The translations under genes and the position numbers were made by a program. From assembly GCA_964246745.1 (NCBI GenBank), contig CAXTRK010000002.1, positions 62,001 to 126,000 on the forward strand: DNA of 64,000 bases, in the 5' to 3' direction. Position 1 is the first letter of the stretch. Each line of letters begins with the position of its first letter. Positions 25,558 through 33,872 of the stretch are shown here, piece by piece. The notes under the pieces are model-generated. The model saw only the letters and a program-made list of their open reading frames with translations. It was not told the origin of the DNA and did not search any database. Origin of the DNA: Lichenicoccus sp964246745 (lineage in GTDB: Bacteria; Pseudomonadota; Alphaproteobacteria; Acetobacterales; Acetobacteraceae).

Positions 25558-26819
25558 ACCCGTCACTTTCAAACGCGATCGCGGCGCTGCGGGCCGGACG
25601 CATGGTCATCATGGTCGATGACGAGGACCGCGAGAATGAGGGTGACCTGGTCCTCGCCGCCGAGCAGGCGACGCCGGACGCCATCAACTTCCTGGTAACC
25701 CACGGACGCGGGCTGGTGTGTCTGGCGCTCGAAGCCGAGCATGTCGACCGGCTGCATCTGCCGATGATGGTGCGCAACAACACCGCTCCGCGCGGCACCG
25801 CATTCACCATCTCGATCGAGGCCCGCCACGGCGTCGGCACCGGTATTTCCGCCCATGACCGCGCGCGCACCATTCGAACGGCGATCGCCGAGAACGCCAA
25901 GGCCGACGATCTGGTCTCCCCTGGCCATATCTTCCCGCTGCGTGCGGCTCCTGGCGGGGTGCTGGCGCGCGCCGGTCATACCGAAGGCTCGATTGATCTC
26001 CTGCGCCTCGCCGGCCTCAAGCCTGCCGCGGTGATCTGCGAGGTGATGAGCGCCGACGGCAGCATGGCGCGTCTGCCGGAGTTGCGGACATTCGCCGAGC
26101 GGCATGGTTTGCCGATCGTCAGCATCGCCGAACTGGTGCGGTATCGCCTGGCGCTCGCCGCCGCCGGTGAGCAGGGACCGATCGCGGCAATCCCCGACAC
26201 CCTGGAGCCGGTCGCGAGCGCCCGCCTGCCCAGCGCCTTCGGCCAGACCGGCGACTTCATGGTGCACGCCTTCCGCGACCCGCGTGACGGCCTGGAACAC
26301 GTCGCCATCGTCAAGGGAGATCCCGGCGCCGGGCCGCGGCCGCTGGTCAGGCTGCATTCGGAATGCCTGACCGGTGACACGCTGGGTTCGCTGCGCTGCG
26401 ACTGCGGCGCGCAACTGCAAATGGCGCTGCGGCGTATCTCGGAAAGTCCGGCCGGAGTGCTCGTCTATCTCCGTGGCCATGAGGGACGCGGCATCGGTCT
26501 GGCCAACAAGATACGCGCCTACGCGCTGCAGGATCAGGGGCTCGATACGGTCCAGGCAAACCATCAGCTTGGCTTTGCCACTGATGAGCGCGACTGGAGC
26601 GTGGCCGCCCGTATCCTGCGCCATCTGGGAGTGGGCGCGCTGGACCTGATGACCAACAACCCTGACAAGATCAGGGGTCTGCGCGCGAGCGGCATCGATG
26701 TCGTCATGCGCGTGCCGCTGGAGATCCCCGCCAATCCGCACAACGAAGCCTATCTCGAAGCAAAGCGTACACGTATGGGTCACCTGCTGCACGATGCCGG
26801 CCCGGTGGCGGCGGAATGA
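25539..26819 (+). CDS. ribBA: Fused DHBP synthase / GTP cyclohydrolase II
   Basis: A 426-residue fusion. Residues 1-205 are 3,4-dihydroxy-2-butanone 4-phosphate synthase (VDDEDRENEGDLVLAAE and RAGHTEGSIDLLRLAG hold the acidic and His active-site residues). Residues about 210-420 are GTP cyclohydrolase II with the zinc cysteines in CLTGDTLGSLRCDCGAQ and the catalytic region RGHEGRGIGLANKIRAY. Both halves have their key residues, unlike some alphaproteobacterial fusions in which the second half is degenerate. So this protein should supply both branches of riboflavin synthesis. Confidence 0.95.
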   Translation: MSASDLNPSLSNAIAALRAGRMVIMVDDEDRENEGDLVLAAEQATPDAINFLVTHGRGLVCLALEAEHVDRLHLPMMVRNNTAPRGTAFTISIEARHGVGTGISAHDRARTIRTAIAENAKADDLVSPGHIFPLRAAPGGVLARAGHTEGSIDLLRLAGLKPAAVICEVMSADGSMARLPELRTFAERHGLPIVSIAELVRYRLALAAAGEQGPIAAIPDTLEPVASARLPSAFGQTGDFMVHAFRDPRDGLEHVAIVKGDPGAGPRPLVRLHSECLTGDTLGSLRCDCGAQLQMALRRISESPAGVLVYLRGHEGRGIGLANKIRAYALQDQGLDTVQANHQLGFATDERDWSVAARILRHLGVGALDLMTNNPDKIRGLRASGIDVVMRVPLEIPANPHNEAYLEAKRTRMGHLLHDAGPVAAE

Positions 26820-27298
26820 GCCGCACCGGAGAAAACGCGCCCGCGCGTTTCAACCTGCCGACGCCGCCGCGTCTCGCGGTAGTGGTCAGCCGCTTCAACC
26901 CCGAGATCACCGACGGACTGAGCCGCGGCGCGCGCGAGTGGCTCGCCGAGCACGACATCCCGCTCGACGAGGGAGATCTGTTCGATAGTCCTGGCGCCTT
27001 CGAGTTGCCGCTCATCGCCCAGGCGCTGGCGCGCACGGGGCGCTACAAGGGCGTGATCTGTCTTGGCTGCGTGGTCAAGGGCGACACCGCGCATTTCGAG
27101 TTCATCAGTCTCGGCGCCGCGACCGGGCTGATGCAGGCTTCGCTCGCCACCGGCGTGCCGATCGCGTTCGGCATCCTGACCACCTACACCGAGGAGCAGG
27201 CAACCGCACGGTCTCGCGATGATAGGCATAACAAGGGACGCGAGGCCGCCGCCGCCTGCGTGGAGACACTCGCCGTGCTGCACGCAATTCACGGATGA
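26816..27298 (+). CDS. ribH: 6,7-dimethyl-8-ribityllumazine synthase
   Basis: A 160-residue subunit that joins the two riboflavin precursors. Recognisable parts are VVVSRFNPEITDGL, the substrate-binding FDSPGAFELPL, GCVVKGDTAHFE with the catalytic histidine, and FGILTTYTEEQA with RHNKGREAA. The ATG overlaps the ribBA stop by 4 bases. It closes the ribD-ribE-ribBA-ribH operon. No terminator with a clear T tract was found behind it, and no nusB follows, as it often does in other bacteria. Confidence 0.96.
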   Translation: MSRTGENAPARFNLPTPPRLAVVVSRFNPEITDGLSRGAREWLAEHDIPLDEGDLFDSPGAFELPLIAQALARTGRYKGVICLGCVVKGDTAHFEFISLGAATGLMQASLATGVPIAFGILTTYTEEQATARSRDDRHNKGREAAAACVETLAVLHAIHG

Positions 27299-27398
27299 GC
27301 ACATCCTCGTGACCTGATTGAACCATTGGCGTTCGCAGGTTTATTTTGCCGACAGGGAACTAAAAAACTGGCGAGACTCCCGGAAAGGCGGGCACGCT

Positions 27399-27542
27399 AT
27401 GATCGATGCAATCATTGCCGTCGCAGTGCAGCATTATGTCATCTTTGGATTGGGTGCGCTCGCCGTCGGCATTGTCCTCAATCTTCTCATAACCGCTGGT
27501 CCCGAGATCGTGCGAGAGTTGCGCATCACCAAGCTGTTCTGA
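27399..27542 (+). CDS. Small single-pass membrane protein
   Basis: A 47-residue protein, MIDAIIAVAVQHYVIFGLGA and on, with one long hydrophobic segment (about residues 3-33) and a basic end (ELRITKLF). A strong ribosome binding site (GGAAAGGCGGG) precedes the ATG, which argues for real translation. No family was recognised. It lies 100 bases after ribH and 31 bases from the stop of the convergent LLM gene. Confidence 0.5.
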   Translation: MIDAIIAVAVQHYVIFGLGALAVGIVLNLLITAGPEIVRELRITKLF

Positions 27543-27573
27543 ACGCCGATGCAAGTCGATCGTGCGGATCCTG

Positions 27574-28596
27574 TCAGACCAGTTCGCACGCTGGCTGCAC
27601 AAGTTGGGGCTGCACAAGTTGGCAGAGTTCGGCAACCATCGTGAACGATCGGCGCCGGGCGGCATGGTCGTGAATTTGCGACGCCAGCAACAGTTCGTCC
27701 GGCTGATGACGCTCGATGAAGCGTGCGAGTCCAGCCCGGACCGTGGACGGGCCACCAACGACGGCGGCCGAAAGCGCCCGCGTGATGCCGGCCGCTTCGG
27801 TCGGCGTCCAAATCCCGTCCATGCTGTCGACCGGCGGCTTCAGCTTCCCAGGCGTTCCGCGACGAAGCATCATGAACTGCTGTTGCGCCGAGGTGAGCAA
27901 GCGCTCCGCTTCGCGGTCGGTGTCGGCGGCGAACATGTTCACGCCAAGCATCACGTAAGGCCGCTCAAGCGCCTCTGACGGCTCGAACCGGTCCCGATAA
28001 AGCGTGACCGCCTGGTCCATCAGATCGGGGGCGAAGTGCGAGGCGAAGGCGAACGGCAACCCCAGCATGGCGGCGAGTTGCGCGCTGTAGAGGCTTGATC
28101 CCAGCAGCCAGATGGGGACATCGAGGCCGTCGCCAGGCACTGCGCGCACCGGCTGATTCGGTTTCGCTGACCGGAAGTAGGATTGCAGCTCGACGACATC
28201 GTGCGGAAAGCGCTCAGCGCTCGAGGGATCGCGACGCAGCGCCAGCATGGTGCGCTGGTCCGAGCCCGGAGCCCGGCCAAGGCCAAGATCGATCCGGCCT
28301 GGATGCAGCGCCGCGAGTGTGCCGAACTGCTCGGCGACGGTGAGCGGCGCGTGGTTCGGCAGCATGATGCCGCCCGCTCCGACCCTGATCCGTCGGGTGC
28401 ACGACGCGACATGAGCGAGCACGACCGCGGTCGCCGCCGACGCCACGCCCGGCATGTTGTGGTGTTCCGCAAGCCAGTAGCGGTTGAAGCCGAGCTGATC
28501 GGCATGACGCGCGAGATCGAGCGTGTTGCGCAGCGCGAGCCCGGCGTCGCCTCCCTCGATGATCGGGGACAAGTCAAGAATCGAAAGCGGGATCAT
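27574..28596 (-). CDS. LLM-class flavin-dependent oxidoreductase
   Basis: A 340-residue luciferase-like monooxygenase: MIPLSILDLSPI, HADQLGFNRYWLAEHHNMPG, then TRRIRVGAGGIMLPNHAPL and HPGRIDLGLGRAPGSD, all typical of the bacterial luciferase-like group (MsnO8/YhbW type). FMNH2-dependent; the substrate is unknown. The frame stays open upstream through the CBS gene, but family homology starts at the ATG at 28596. The C-terminus ends with a duplicated QLVQP, coded by a perfect 15-base tandem duplication. Confidence 0.88.
   Translation of the reverse strand: MIPLSILDLSPIIEGGDAGLALRNTLDLARHADQLGFNRYWLAEHHNMPGVASAATAVVLAHVASCTRRIRVGAGGIMLPNHAPLTVAEQFGTLAALHPGRIDLGLGRAPGSDQRTMLALRRDPSSAERFPHDVVELQSYFRSAKPNQPVRAVPGDGLDVPIWLLGSSLYSAQLAAMLGLPFAFASHFAPDLMDQAVTLYRDRFEPSEALERPYVMLGVNMFAADTDREAERLLTSAQQQFMMLRRGTPGKLKPPVDSMDGIWTPTEAAGITRALSAAVVGGPSTVRAGLARFIERHQPDELLLASQIHDHAARRRSFTMVAELCQLVQPQLVQPACELV
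27593..27622 (+). repeat. Perfect 15-bp tandem duplication in the LLM gene tail
   Basis: GGCTGCACAAGTTGG occurs twice head to tail (27593-27607 and 27608-27622). It encodes the doubled QLVQP near the C-terminus of the LLM oxidoreductase and keeps the frame. Confidence 0.9.
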
Positions 28597-28630
28597 GCTG
28601 CCCAGATGGGAGCGGGACGCGCTGCCGCCA

Positions 28631-28690
28631 AGCCAGATCTCTCCGCAATGCGCCAGATCTCTCCGTAATGAGCCAGATCTCTCTGTAATG
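28631..28690 (+). repeat. Three tandem 20-bp units upstream of the LLM gene
   Basis: Units at 28631-28650, 28651-28670 and 28671-28690 share NGCCAGATCTCTCNGNAATG with only two or three differences. They lie 35 bases upstream of the LLM start and 76 bases upstream of the CBS gene, that is, in the divergent promoter region. Each contains AGATCT, an inverted repeat. They could be operator copies or simple replication slippage. Confidence 0.85.
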
Positions 28691-28765
28691 AGATTGGACA
28701 GCAAGGCAGCGCCGCTCGCATGATCCTGTCTGCCGGAATCAAGAACAAGCAGGCGGGAACATGCC

Positions 28766-29224
28766 ATGAGCATCGCGGCAATTCTTGGAGTCAAGGGAGC
28801 GGACGTGATCCGCGTGCTGCCGACCACCGTGATCACGGAGGTGATCAAGCTACTGGATGAGCGCCGAATTGGCGCGGTCCTGGTCATGAACGCCCCCGGA
28901 AATTCGCCTGGGGACGAGCCTGGCAAGCTGCTCGGCATTCTCAGTGAGCGCGACGTCATTCGGGCATTGTCGCGGCACGGCACCGCGGCGCTGGAGCGTC
29001 CGGCTTCGGCGTTGATGACCCAGGCGCTCTGGACGATTTCCTCTGAGGGGACGACGGCGGAGGCAATGCGGATCATGACCGATCATCGCGTGCGGCATCT
29101 TCCGGTGATGGATGACGGCGTCCTCGTCGGACTCGTCAGCATCGGCGACATCGTCAAGGCGCGGCTGGACCAGCAGGCGAGCGAGGTCGAGAGCCTGCGC
29201 GCCTATGTCGGCGGCACGCAGTAG
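28766..29224 (+). CDS. CBS-domain protein
   Basis: A 152-residue protein made almost entirely of a pair of CBS domains (residues about 8-70 and 78-140), including GKLLGILSERDVIRAL and VRHLPVMDDGVLVGLVSIGDIVK. Such stand-alone pairs bind adenine nucleotides or NAD and regulate partner proteins; the partner is not evident. The first domain has an insertion NAPGNSPGDEPG in the loop. Start 28766 follows GGCGGGAACATGCC. Confidence 0.88.
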   Translation: MSIAAILGVKGADVIRVLPTTVITEVIKLLDERRIGAVLVMNAPGNSPGDEPGKLLGILSERDVIRALSRHGTAALERPASALMTQALWTISSEGTTAEAMRIMTDHRVRHLPVMDDGVLVGLVSIGDIVKARLDQQASEVESLRAYVGGTQ

Positions 29225-29233
29225 CGGCTTCGG

Positions 29234-29285
29234 TCTGGTAGCCCCAATCTGGTAGCCCCAATCTGGTAGCCCCAATCTGGTAGCC
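29234..29285 (+). repeat. 14-bp tandem repeat that copies the tRNA-Leu 3' end
   Basis: TCTGGTAGCCCCAA occurs three times (29234-29247, 29248-29261, 29262-29275). A fourth partial copy, TCTGGTAGCC (29276-29285), runs into the tRNA gene. On the tRNA strand each unit carries GGCTACCA, the last acceptor bases, discriminator and CCA of the adjacent tRNA. Three extra CCA-containing ends therefore lie in the trailer of the tRNA transcript at exact 14-base steps. Confidence 0.9.
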
Positions 29286-29361
29286 GCAGCCGGACTCGAA
29301 CCGGCACGCCCGAAGGCAAGAGATTTTAAGTCTCCTATGTCTACCGTTCCACCATGCGGCC
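29278..29361 (-). tRNA. tRNA-Leu (anticodon TAA)
   Basis: On the minus strand the acceptor GGCCGCA pairs with TGCGGCT (G-U at the first pair), followed by discriminator A and an encoded CCA (29278-29280). The anticodon loop is CTTAAAA with anticodon TAA at 29326-29328, so it reads UUA codons. A long variable arm (TTGCCTTCGGGCG) marks a class II tRNA, and the T arm is GCCGG-TTCGAGT-CCGGC. The 3' trailer holds three tandem copies of the acceptor end. Confidence 0.93.
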
Positions 29362-29420
29362 CCCGCGTGCGGGTGATAACCGGGTGCCGCATCAATATCC
29401 AGTGCGGGCCTCGTGCCCTG

Positions 29421-30245
29421 TCAGCTTACCTCCTGGAGATAGCGCTCCACGACCTCCTCCGGAGTGCCGTCGGCGCGCACCCGTCCGGCATCGAGCCAGA
29501 GCATGCGCGTGCACCAGGTCTTCAAGACACCGACCTGATGCGACGTCAGCACCACGATCTCGGCGCCGCGCACCACGTTCTCCAGCCTTGCATGCGCCTT
29601 ATCCTGGAACGCCGAGTCTCCGGCCATGAACCACTCGTCCATCAGCAGCACCTGCGGCGCGATCGCGGTCGCCATGCCGAAGCCGAGCCGCACCACCATG
29701 CCGGAGGAGTACATACGCACCGGCAGGTCGATGAACGCGCCCAAAGCGGCGAACTCCTGCACGTCGCTTTCGAGGCGTCGGATCGCCGCCTTGTTCATTC
29801 CGCCGTAGCGCCCGCGCAGCAGGATGTTCTCGCGTCCGGTGAGATCGAGATTCATCCCGAAGTTGGTGTCGAGCAGCGCGCTCAGCGTGCCGCGCACATG
29901 CACTTTCCCCGCCACCGGCTCGTAGATCCCGGCCATGGCGCGGAGCAGCGAGGATTTGCCGGCGCCATTGCGCCCGACGATGCCGAGCCGGTCGCCCGAC
30001 CGCAGCGACAGGCTGATCTCGCGCAGCGCCTGCACCACGACACGGCCACTGCCTTGCTTGCCGTCGCGGCTCGGACCGAGACGGCCGGAGGCGGCCGAAA
30101 GCATGGTCTTCTTCAAGGAGCGGGCGCCGCCGTGATAAATTGGAAAATCAAGCGACAGCCGGTCGATTTCCAGGAACGCCTCTCCAAGCGGCGGTTCAGG
30201 CATCAAGGCAGGCCGTGCGCCGAGGCCGCGTGCAAACGCATTCAT
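29421..30245 (-). CDS. Polysaccharide-export ABC transporter ATPase (Wzt/KpsT-like)
   Basis: A 274-residue ATPase: Walker A GRNGAGKSS, the RGTLSALLDTNFGMNLDLTGREN stretch typical of O-antigen and teichoic acid exporters, a signature region YSSGMVVRLGFGMATA, and Walker B VLLMDEWFMAGD. There is no C-terminal sugar-binding domain as in E. coli O9a Wzt, so it is of the KpsT type. It would power export of a polysaccharide or lipid-linked glycan with the permease whose stop lies 2 bases upstream. The start is the ATG at 30245; an extended frame upstream is a shadow of the permease. Confidence 0.88.
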   Translation of the reverse strand: MNAFARGLGARPALMPEPPLGEAFLEIDRLSLDFPIYHGGARSLKKTMLSAASGRLGPSRDGKQGSGRVVVQALREISLSLRSGDRLGIVGRNGAGKSSLLRAMAGIYEPVAGKVHVRGTLSALLDTNFGMNLDLTGRENILLRGRYGGMNKAAIRRLESDVQEFAALGAFIDLPVRMYSSGMVVRLGFGMATAIAPQVLLMDEWFMAGDSAFQDKAHARLENVVRGAEIVVLTSHQVGVLKTWCTRMLWLDAGRVRADGTPEEVVERYLQEVS

Positions 30246-30247
30246 GC

Positions 30248-31105
30248 CTACACCCAGAACGCAAGCCGGCCCCGCGCGCGGGTAAATACCCACCAGGCGG
30301 CAAGCCACAGCACTGCGCTGTAGGCCAGCGACGCCCACCAAAGCACGGGCTGCACTGACGCCCCGAGGATGGGTGCGCGGACGATCTCCAGAAGGTCGTA
30401 GAACGGATTGATCGGCAACCACCATCCATGCCGGCCGAGCTGTCCGGGCTGCCAGATGACCGGCGTGATGTAGAAGGCGATCTGCATGATGCTGCCGATG
30501 ATCGGCGGTATGTCGCGGTAGCGCGCGCAGATGCTGCCGAACAGGAAACAGGCGGCGAAGCCGTCGATCAGCCAGAGCGCCGCCCCGGGAATCGCGTGCA
30601 GCGCCTCCAGGCCGGGCCACACATCGAAGATCGCGAACACGCCGATTGCCACGACCAGGTTGTGCCCAACAACAATGGCGTTGCGCACCAGGCAGCGCAG
30701 CACCTGCACCGTGAAGGGCATGCGCACCGAGCGGATGATCTGCTCGGCATCGACGAACACCGTGCAGGCCTCGCCAGCGACGCCGCTGATGGCGGATTGC
30801 CACAGGATCAGCGAGAGTGCCAGGAACGGCAGGTAGGTGCGCAGCACCATGCCGAACAGCGTGCCGTAGATCAGTCCCATCGAGCCGACCATGACCGCGG
30901 TCGACAAGGTCAGCCAGAACGGCCCAAGGGCGGAGCCGCGATAGCGCAGCTTGATGTCGAGCCAGCCCAGTGAACAGGCGAGTTGCCACTGCGCCAGGCC
31001 GCCGCTCACGTCCCGGCCCACCGCGAGGCGCCGCGCCCCGTGTCCGCCGGTCGCGTCCAGCAGCAGCCGCGTCACGTCCTTATGGCTGGCGGAATTAGCG
31101 CTCAT
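30248..31105 (-). CDS. Polysaccharide-export ABC-2 permease (Wzm/KpsM-like)
   Basis: A 285-residue inner-membrane protein with six hydrophobic segments. The family stretches are LDIKLRYRGSALGPFWLTLS, VRMPFTVQVLRCLVRN, and YITPVIWQPGQLGRHGWWLPINPFYDLLEIVRAPILG near the end. It pairs with the ATPase directly downstream. The start is given at ATG 31105; a GTG at 31132 would add nine residues and neither has a strong ribosome binding site. Glycan genes at the left end of the window are too far away to assign as its substrate source. Confidence 0.85.
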   Translation of the reverse strand: MSANSASHKDVTRLLLDATGGHGARRLAVGRDVSGGLAQWQLACSLGWLDIKLRYRGSALGPFWLTLSTAVMVGSMGLIYGTLFGMVLRTYLPFLALSLILWQSAISGVAGEACTVFVDAEQIIRSVRMPFTVQVLRCLVRNAIVVGHNLVVAIGVFAIFDVWPGLEALHAIPGAALWLIDGFAACFLFGSICARYRDIPPIIGSIMQIAFYITPVIWQPGQLGRHGWWLPINPFYDLLEIVRAPILGASVQPVLWWASLAYSAVLWLAAWWVFTRARGRLAFWV

Positions 31106-31301
31106 GACGGTCGCGTAGCCGATCCGCCCCACCTGAGCAATTCAGAATGGGGGGATGCGTCCCAAGGCCGGCGCCGGCGGCCAATCGCGCAAGGCGGAAC
31201 GTGTTGCGGAAAAGATGATTTGGATGTAACGGCTTACGGTAAGTTCCCGCGCGAACAAGCTGCAAACCCGGCATGGCTCGACGGCTTCCCTGGGGAGGGA
31301 T

Positions 31302-32387
31302 ATGACGCGACAGACCAGACGCCGCGTACGAGCCTGGATGTGCTCCCTGCGTCCGCTCGCGGCGTTGCTGCCGATTGCTCTCCTGGCGGCGTGCGGAACG
31401 CTGCCACGTCCAGACACCATGCCGGCCGGCCAGGAGGCGGCGGACTATCGCGCCCACGCCCGTCACTTCTACGCGCCGCCGGGACCCCCTGGCGATCCCT
31501 GGAGACCCTATATCGAGGCGGCGGCGCGACGCTTCGACGTTCCGGAACGCTGGATACGCGCCGTGATGCGGCAGGAATCCGGCGGCCATGAGTTCATCAA
31601 CGGTCAGTTCGTCACCTCGGCGCCTGGGGCAATGGGGCTGATGCAGCTCATGCCGCCAACCTACGATGACATGCGCGCCCAGTATGTGCTCGGCCCCGAC
31701 CCGTTCGACCCGCATGACAACATCATGGCCGGGGCCGCATACATGCGCCAGATGTACGATATCTATGGCTCGCCCGGCTTTCTCGCCGCGTATAATACCG
31801 GACCTGGCCGGCTCGACGATTTCCTGACGCACGACCGCGCCTTGCCGCACGAGACGCGGCAATATGTCGCCATCATCGGGCCGCAGATCGCTGGAAGCTA
31901 TCCCGCGAGCCGGTCCGAAGCTGATCTCATGGTGGCAAATCACCTGATCCAAAGCCGGACCCGTACGGTTCGCATGGCGTGGGCGCATCGGCATTGGCGT
32001 GATCCGGGCGACGGGCAGCCAGTGCAGGTCGCCGAGGCGCCAGTGTCAGCACCTCCCGTCAGCTACCGGATTGCCTGGCATAAGCTGGCCGAGAGCGCGC
32101 CGCTCTCCCGCGGCCGGAGCTCCGGCGCCGCGCGCAAATGGGCGATCCAGGTCGGCGCCTTCGGCACCGCGCATCAGGCCAGCCGTGCGGTCAGTCGGGC
32201 CCGCTCACGCGCCGGTGGACTCTCGTCGGGAGCGCATACCGAGATCGCCGGGTCCGGTGTCGGCAGGGCGCATCTCTATCGTGCGCGCCTGACCGGACTT
32301 ACGCGGGACGATGCCATACGCGCCTGTCGGCACATCAGCCGGGAGCATACCGTCTGCATGGTTGTTTCTCCGGGCGAGCAGTCTTGA
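31302..32387 (+). CDS. Lytic transglycosylase lipoprotein with C-terminal SPOR domain
   Basis: A 361-residue murein enzyme. A lipoprotein signal ends in LLAAC (Cys at about residue 31). The SLT domain spans about residues 65-190: VPERWIRAVMRQESGGHEF carries the catalytic Glu, with APGAMGLMQLMPPTYDDM and AYNTGPGRL behind it. A SPOR domain at the C-terminus (KWAIQVGAFGTAHQASRAV ... TVCMVV) should bind denuded glycan at the division septum. Start 31302 has GGGAGGGAT upstream. It is comparable to RlpA/MltE-type septal enzymes in role but not in order of domains. Confidence 0.9.
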   Translation: MTRQTRRRVRAWMCSLRPLAALLPIALLAACGTLPRPDTMPAGQEAADYRAHARHFYAPPGPPGDPWRPYIEAAARRFDVPERWIRAVMRQESGGHEFINGQFVTSAPGAMGLMQLMPPTYDDMRAQYVLGPDPFDPHDNIMAGAAYMRQMYDIYGSPGFLAAYNTGPGRLDDFLTHDRALPHETRQYVAIIGPQIAGSYPASRSEADLMVANHLIQSRTRTVRMAWAHRHWRDPGDGQPVQVAEAPVSAPPVSYRIAWHKLAESAPLSRGRSSGAARKWAIQVGAFGTAHQASRAVSRARSRAGGLSSGAHTEIAGSGVGRAHLYRARLTGLTRDDAIRACRHISREHTVCMVVSPGEQS

Positions 32388-32729
32388 ACCGCTAGCTGGC
32401 CCGCTTTCGCCAGAAAGGCAACAAAGTATCGATCGACAGCCTTGATCCAGGTAGTCGGCGTCGCTCGGATGCCGTATCGTGCCACTAACAATTCAGCTCC
32501 GGCCGCGTACTTTGTTGTGGCGCGCAACGGGACTGTGAGGAAACATGGCATGCCATCGGCAATTCTGGAATCAGTCTGGCGCGACTGCAAAGTCGTATTC
32601 CATCGTTCGCGTCCGTTATGTTCCGAGCTCCGACCGCGTTCCGATTCAATACCTTAACGATATCTGACCAAAGAATGCGCGCCAAGCCGGCGACGCATGA
32701 CGGAACATGCTGCAACAGAGAGGAAAACG
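32388..32729. other. 342-base gap upstream of the sugar ABC operon
   Basis: No convincing gene was seen; the short open frames here lack family resemblance and ribosome binding sites. It should hold the promoter of the sugar transporter operon. The only clear symmetric element is a 12-base palindrome ATGGCATGCCAT at 32545-32556, which could be an operator but matches no motif I recognise. Confidence 0.4.
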
Positions 32730-33842
32730 ATGAAAGCGTCTGTCAGGAACCACGATGCCTGCGCGACTGGGTTGGTGGGAAAATTGCTCGGCTCGGCAGC
32801 ACTCGTGCTGGGACTGGCGAACGGGACGGCGGCGTTCGCCGCCAATGTCTCGCACGCCAAGGTGGCGTTCCTCATGCCCGATGAGGGCTCGACCCGCTAC
32901 GAACAGCATGACCGTCCCGGCTTCGTGCGCGAAATGAAGATACTTTGCCCGCATTGCACGGTGCTCTATCAGAACGCGGACGCCGACGCGTCGCGGCAGC
33001 AGCAGCAGTTCAACTCGGTGATTTCGCAGGGCGCCAAGGCGATTGTTCTCGACCCGGTCGACTCCACCGCCGCCGCGTCGCTGGTCAAGCAGGCGCAGAG
33101 CCAGGGTATCAAGGTGATCGCCTATGACCGGCCGATCCCTTCGGCACAGGCCAGCTACTACGTTTCCTTCAACAATGAAGGAATCGGCAAGATGATCGCG
33201 ACCTCGCTGGTCGATCACCTCAAGGCGACCGGAATTTCAACAGGCGGCGACGGCATCCTCGAGGTCAACGGCTCGCCGACGGATGCCGCCGCCGGCCTGA
33301 TCAAGAAGGGCGCCCACGAAGGCCTGGCGACCGGCGGCTACAAGACGCTCGCCGAGTACGACACGCCGGACTGGGAGCCGTCGAAGGCGCAGCAATGGGT
33401 GAGCGGCCAGATTTCACGTTTTGGCAAGAAGATCGTGGGCGTGGTTGCCGCCAATGACGGCACCGCTGGGGGCGCCATCGCCGCGTTCAAGGCGGCCGGC
33501 GTCAATCCCGTGCCGCCGGTGACCGGCAATGACGCGACGATCGCGGGCTTGCAGCTCATCATCGCCGGCGACCAGTACAATACCATCTCGAAGCCAAGCG
33601 AAATCGTTGCGGCGGCGGCGGCGAAGGTGGCGATGCAGTTGCTCCGTGGCCAGCAGCCGACAGCGACGACCACCCTGTTCGGCACGCCGACCCAGCTCTT
33701 CACGCCAACGCTGATCACGCGCGAGAACATCAAGTCCGACATCATCGAAAAGGACGTGAACGGCAAACCGATCGAACCCGCCTCGGTGCTGTGCACCGGC
33801 CGCTATGAGACCGGCTGCTCCAAGCTCGGCATCACCTCCTGA
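32730..33842 (+). CDS. xylF: Periplasmic sugar-binding protein (XylF-like)
   Basis: A 370-residue periplasmic binding protein of the ribose/xylose type. A signal peptide ends at GTAAFAANVS. The mature part shows KVAFLMPDEGSTRYEQHDRPGF, ISQGAKAIVLDPVDSTAAA, VIAYDRPIPSAQASYYVSF and GVVAANDGTAGGAIAAFKAAG, which match the xylose-binding group (XylF). Two cysteine pairs (CPHC and CTGRYETGC) may form disulfides. Start 32730 has AGAGAGG upstream. It is followed by its ATPase and permease; the sugar is not proven. Confidence 0.82.
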   Translation: MKASVRNHDACATGLVGKLLGSAALVLGLANGTAAFAANVSHAKVAFLMPDEGSTRYEQHDRPGFVREMKILCPHCTVLYQNADADASRQQQQFNSVISQGAKAIVLDPVDSTAAASLVKQAQSQGIKVIAYDRPIPSAQASYYVSFNNEGIGKMIATSLVDHLKATGISTGGDGILEVNGSPTDAAAGLIKKGAHEGLATGGYKTLAEYDTPDWEPSKAQQWVSGQISRFGKKIVGVVAANDGTAGGAIAAFKAAGVNPVPPVTGNDATIAGLQLIIAGDQYNTISKPSEIVAAAAAKVAMQLLRGQQPTATTTLFGTPTQLFTPTLITRENIKSDIIEKDVNGKPIEPASVLCTGRYETGCSKLGITS

Positions 33843-33872
33843 CGCTCCAACCTGTTTGAGGATGTGCCGCGC

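Noticed and set aside
28631..29285. Possible CRISPR-like arrays from the short repeats here and at 51867-51922
   Set aside because: The units are directly adjacent with no spacers, are too few and too short, and no cas gene is present.
32442..32657. Short open frame in the gap before the sugar ABC operon
   Set aside because: No ribosome binding site, no family resemblance, and codon use unlike the neighbours.
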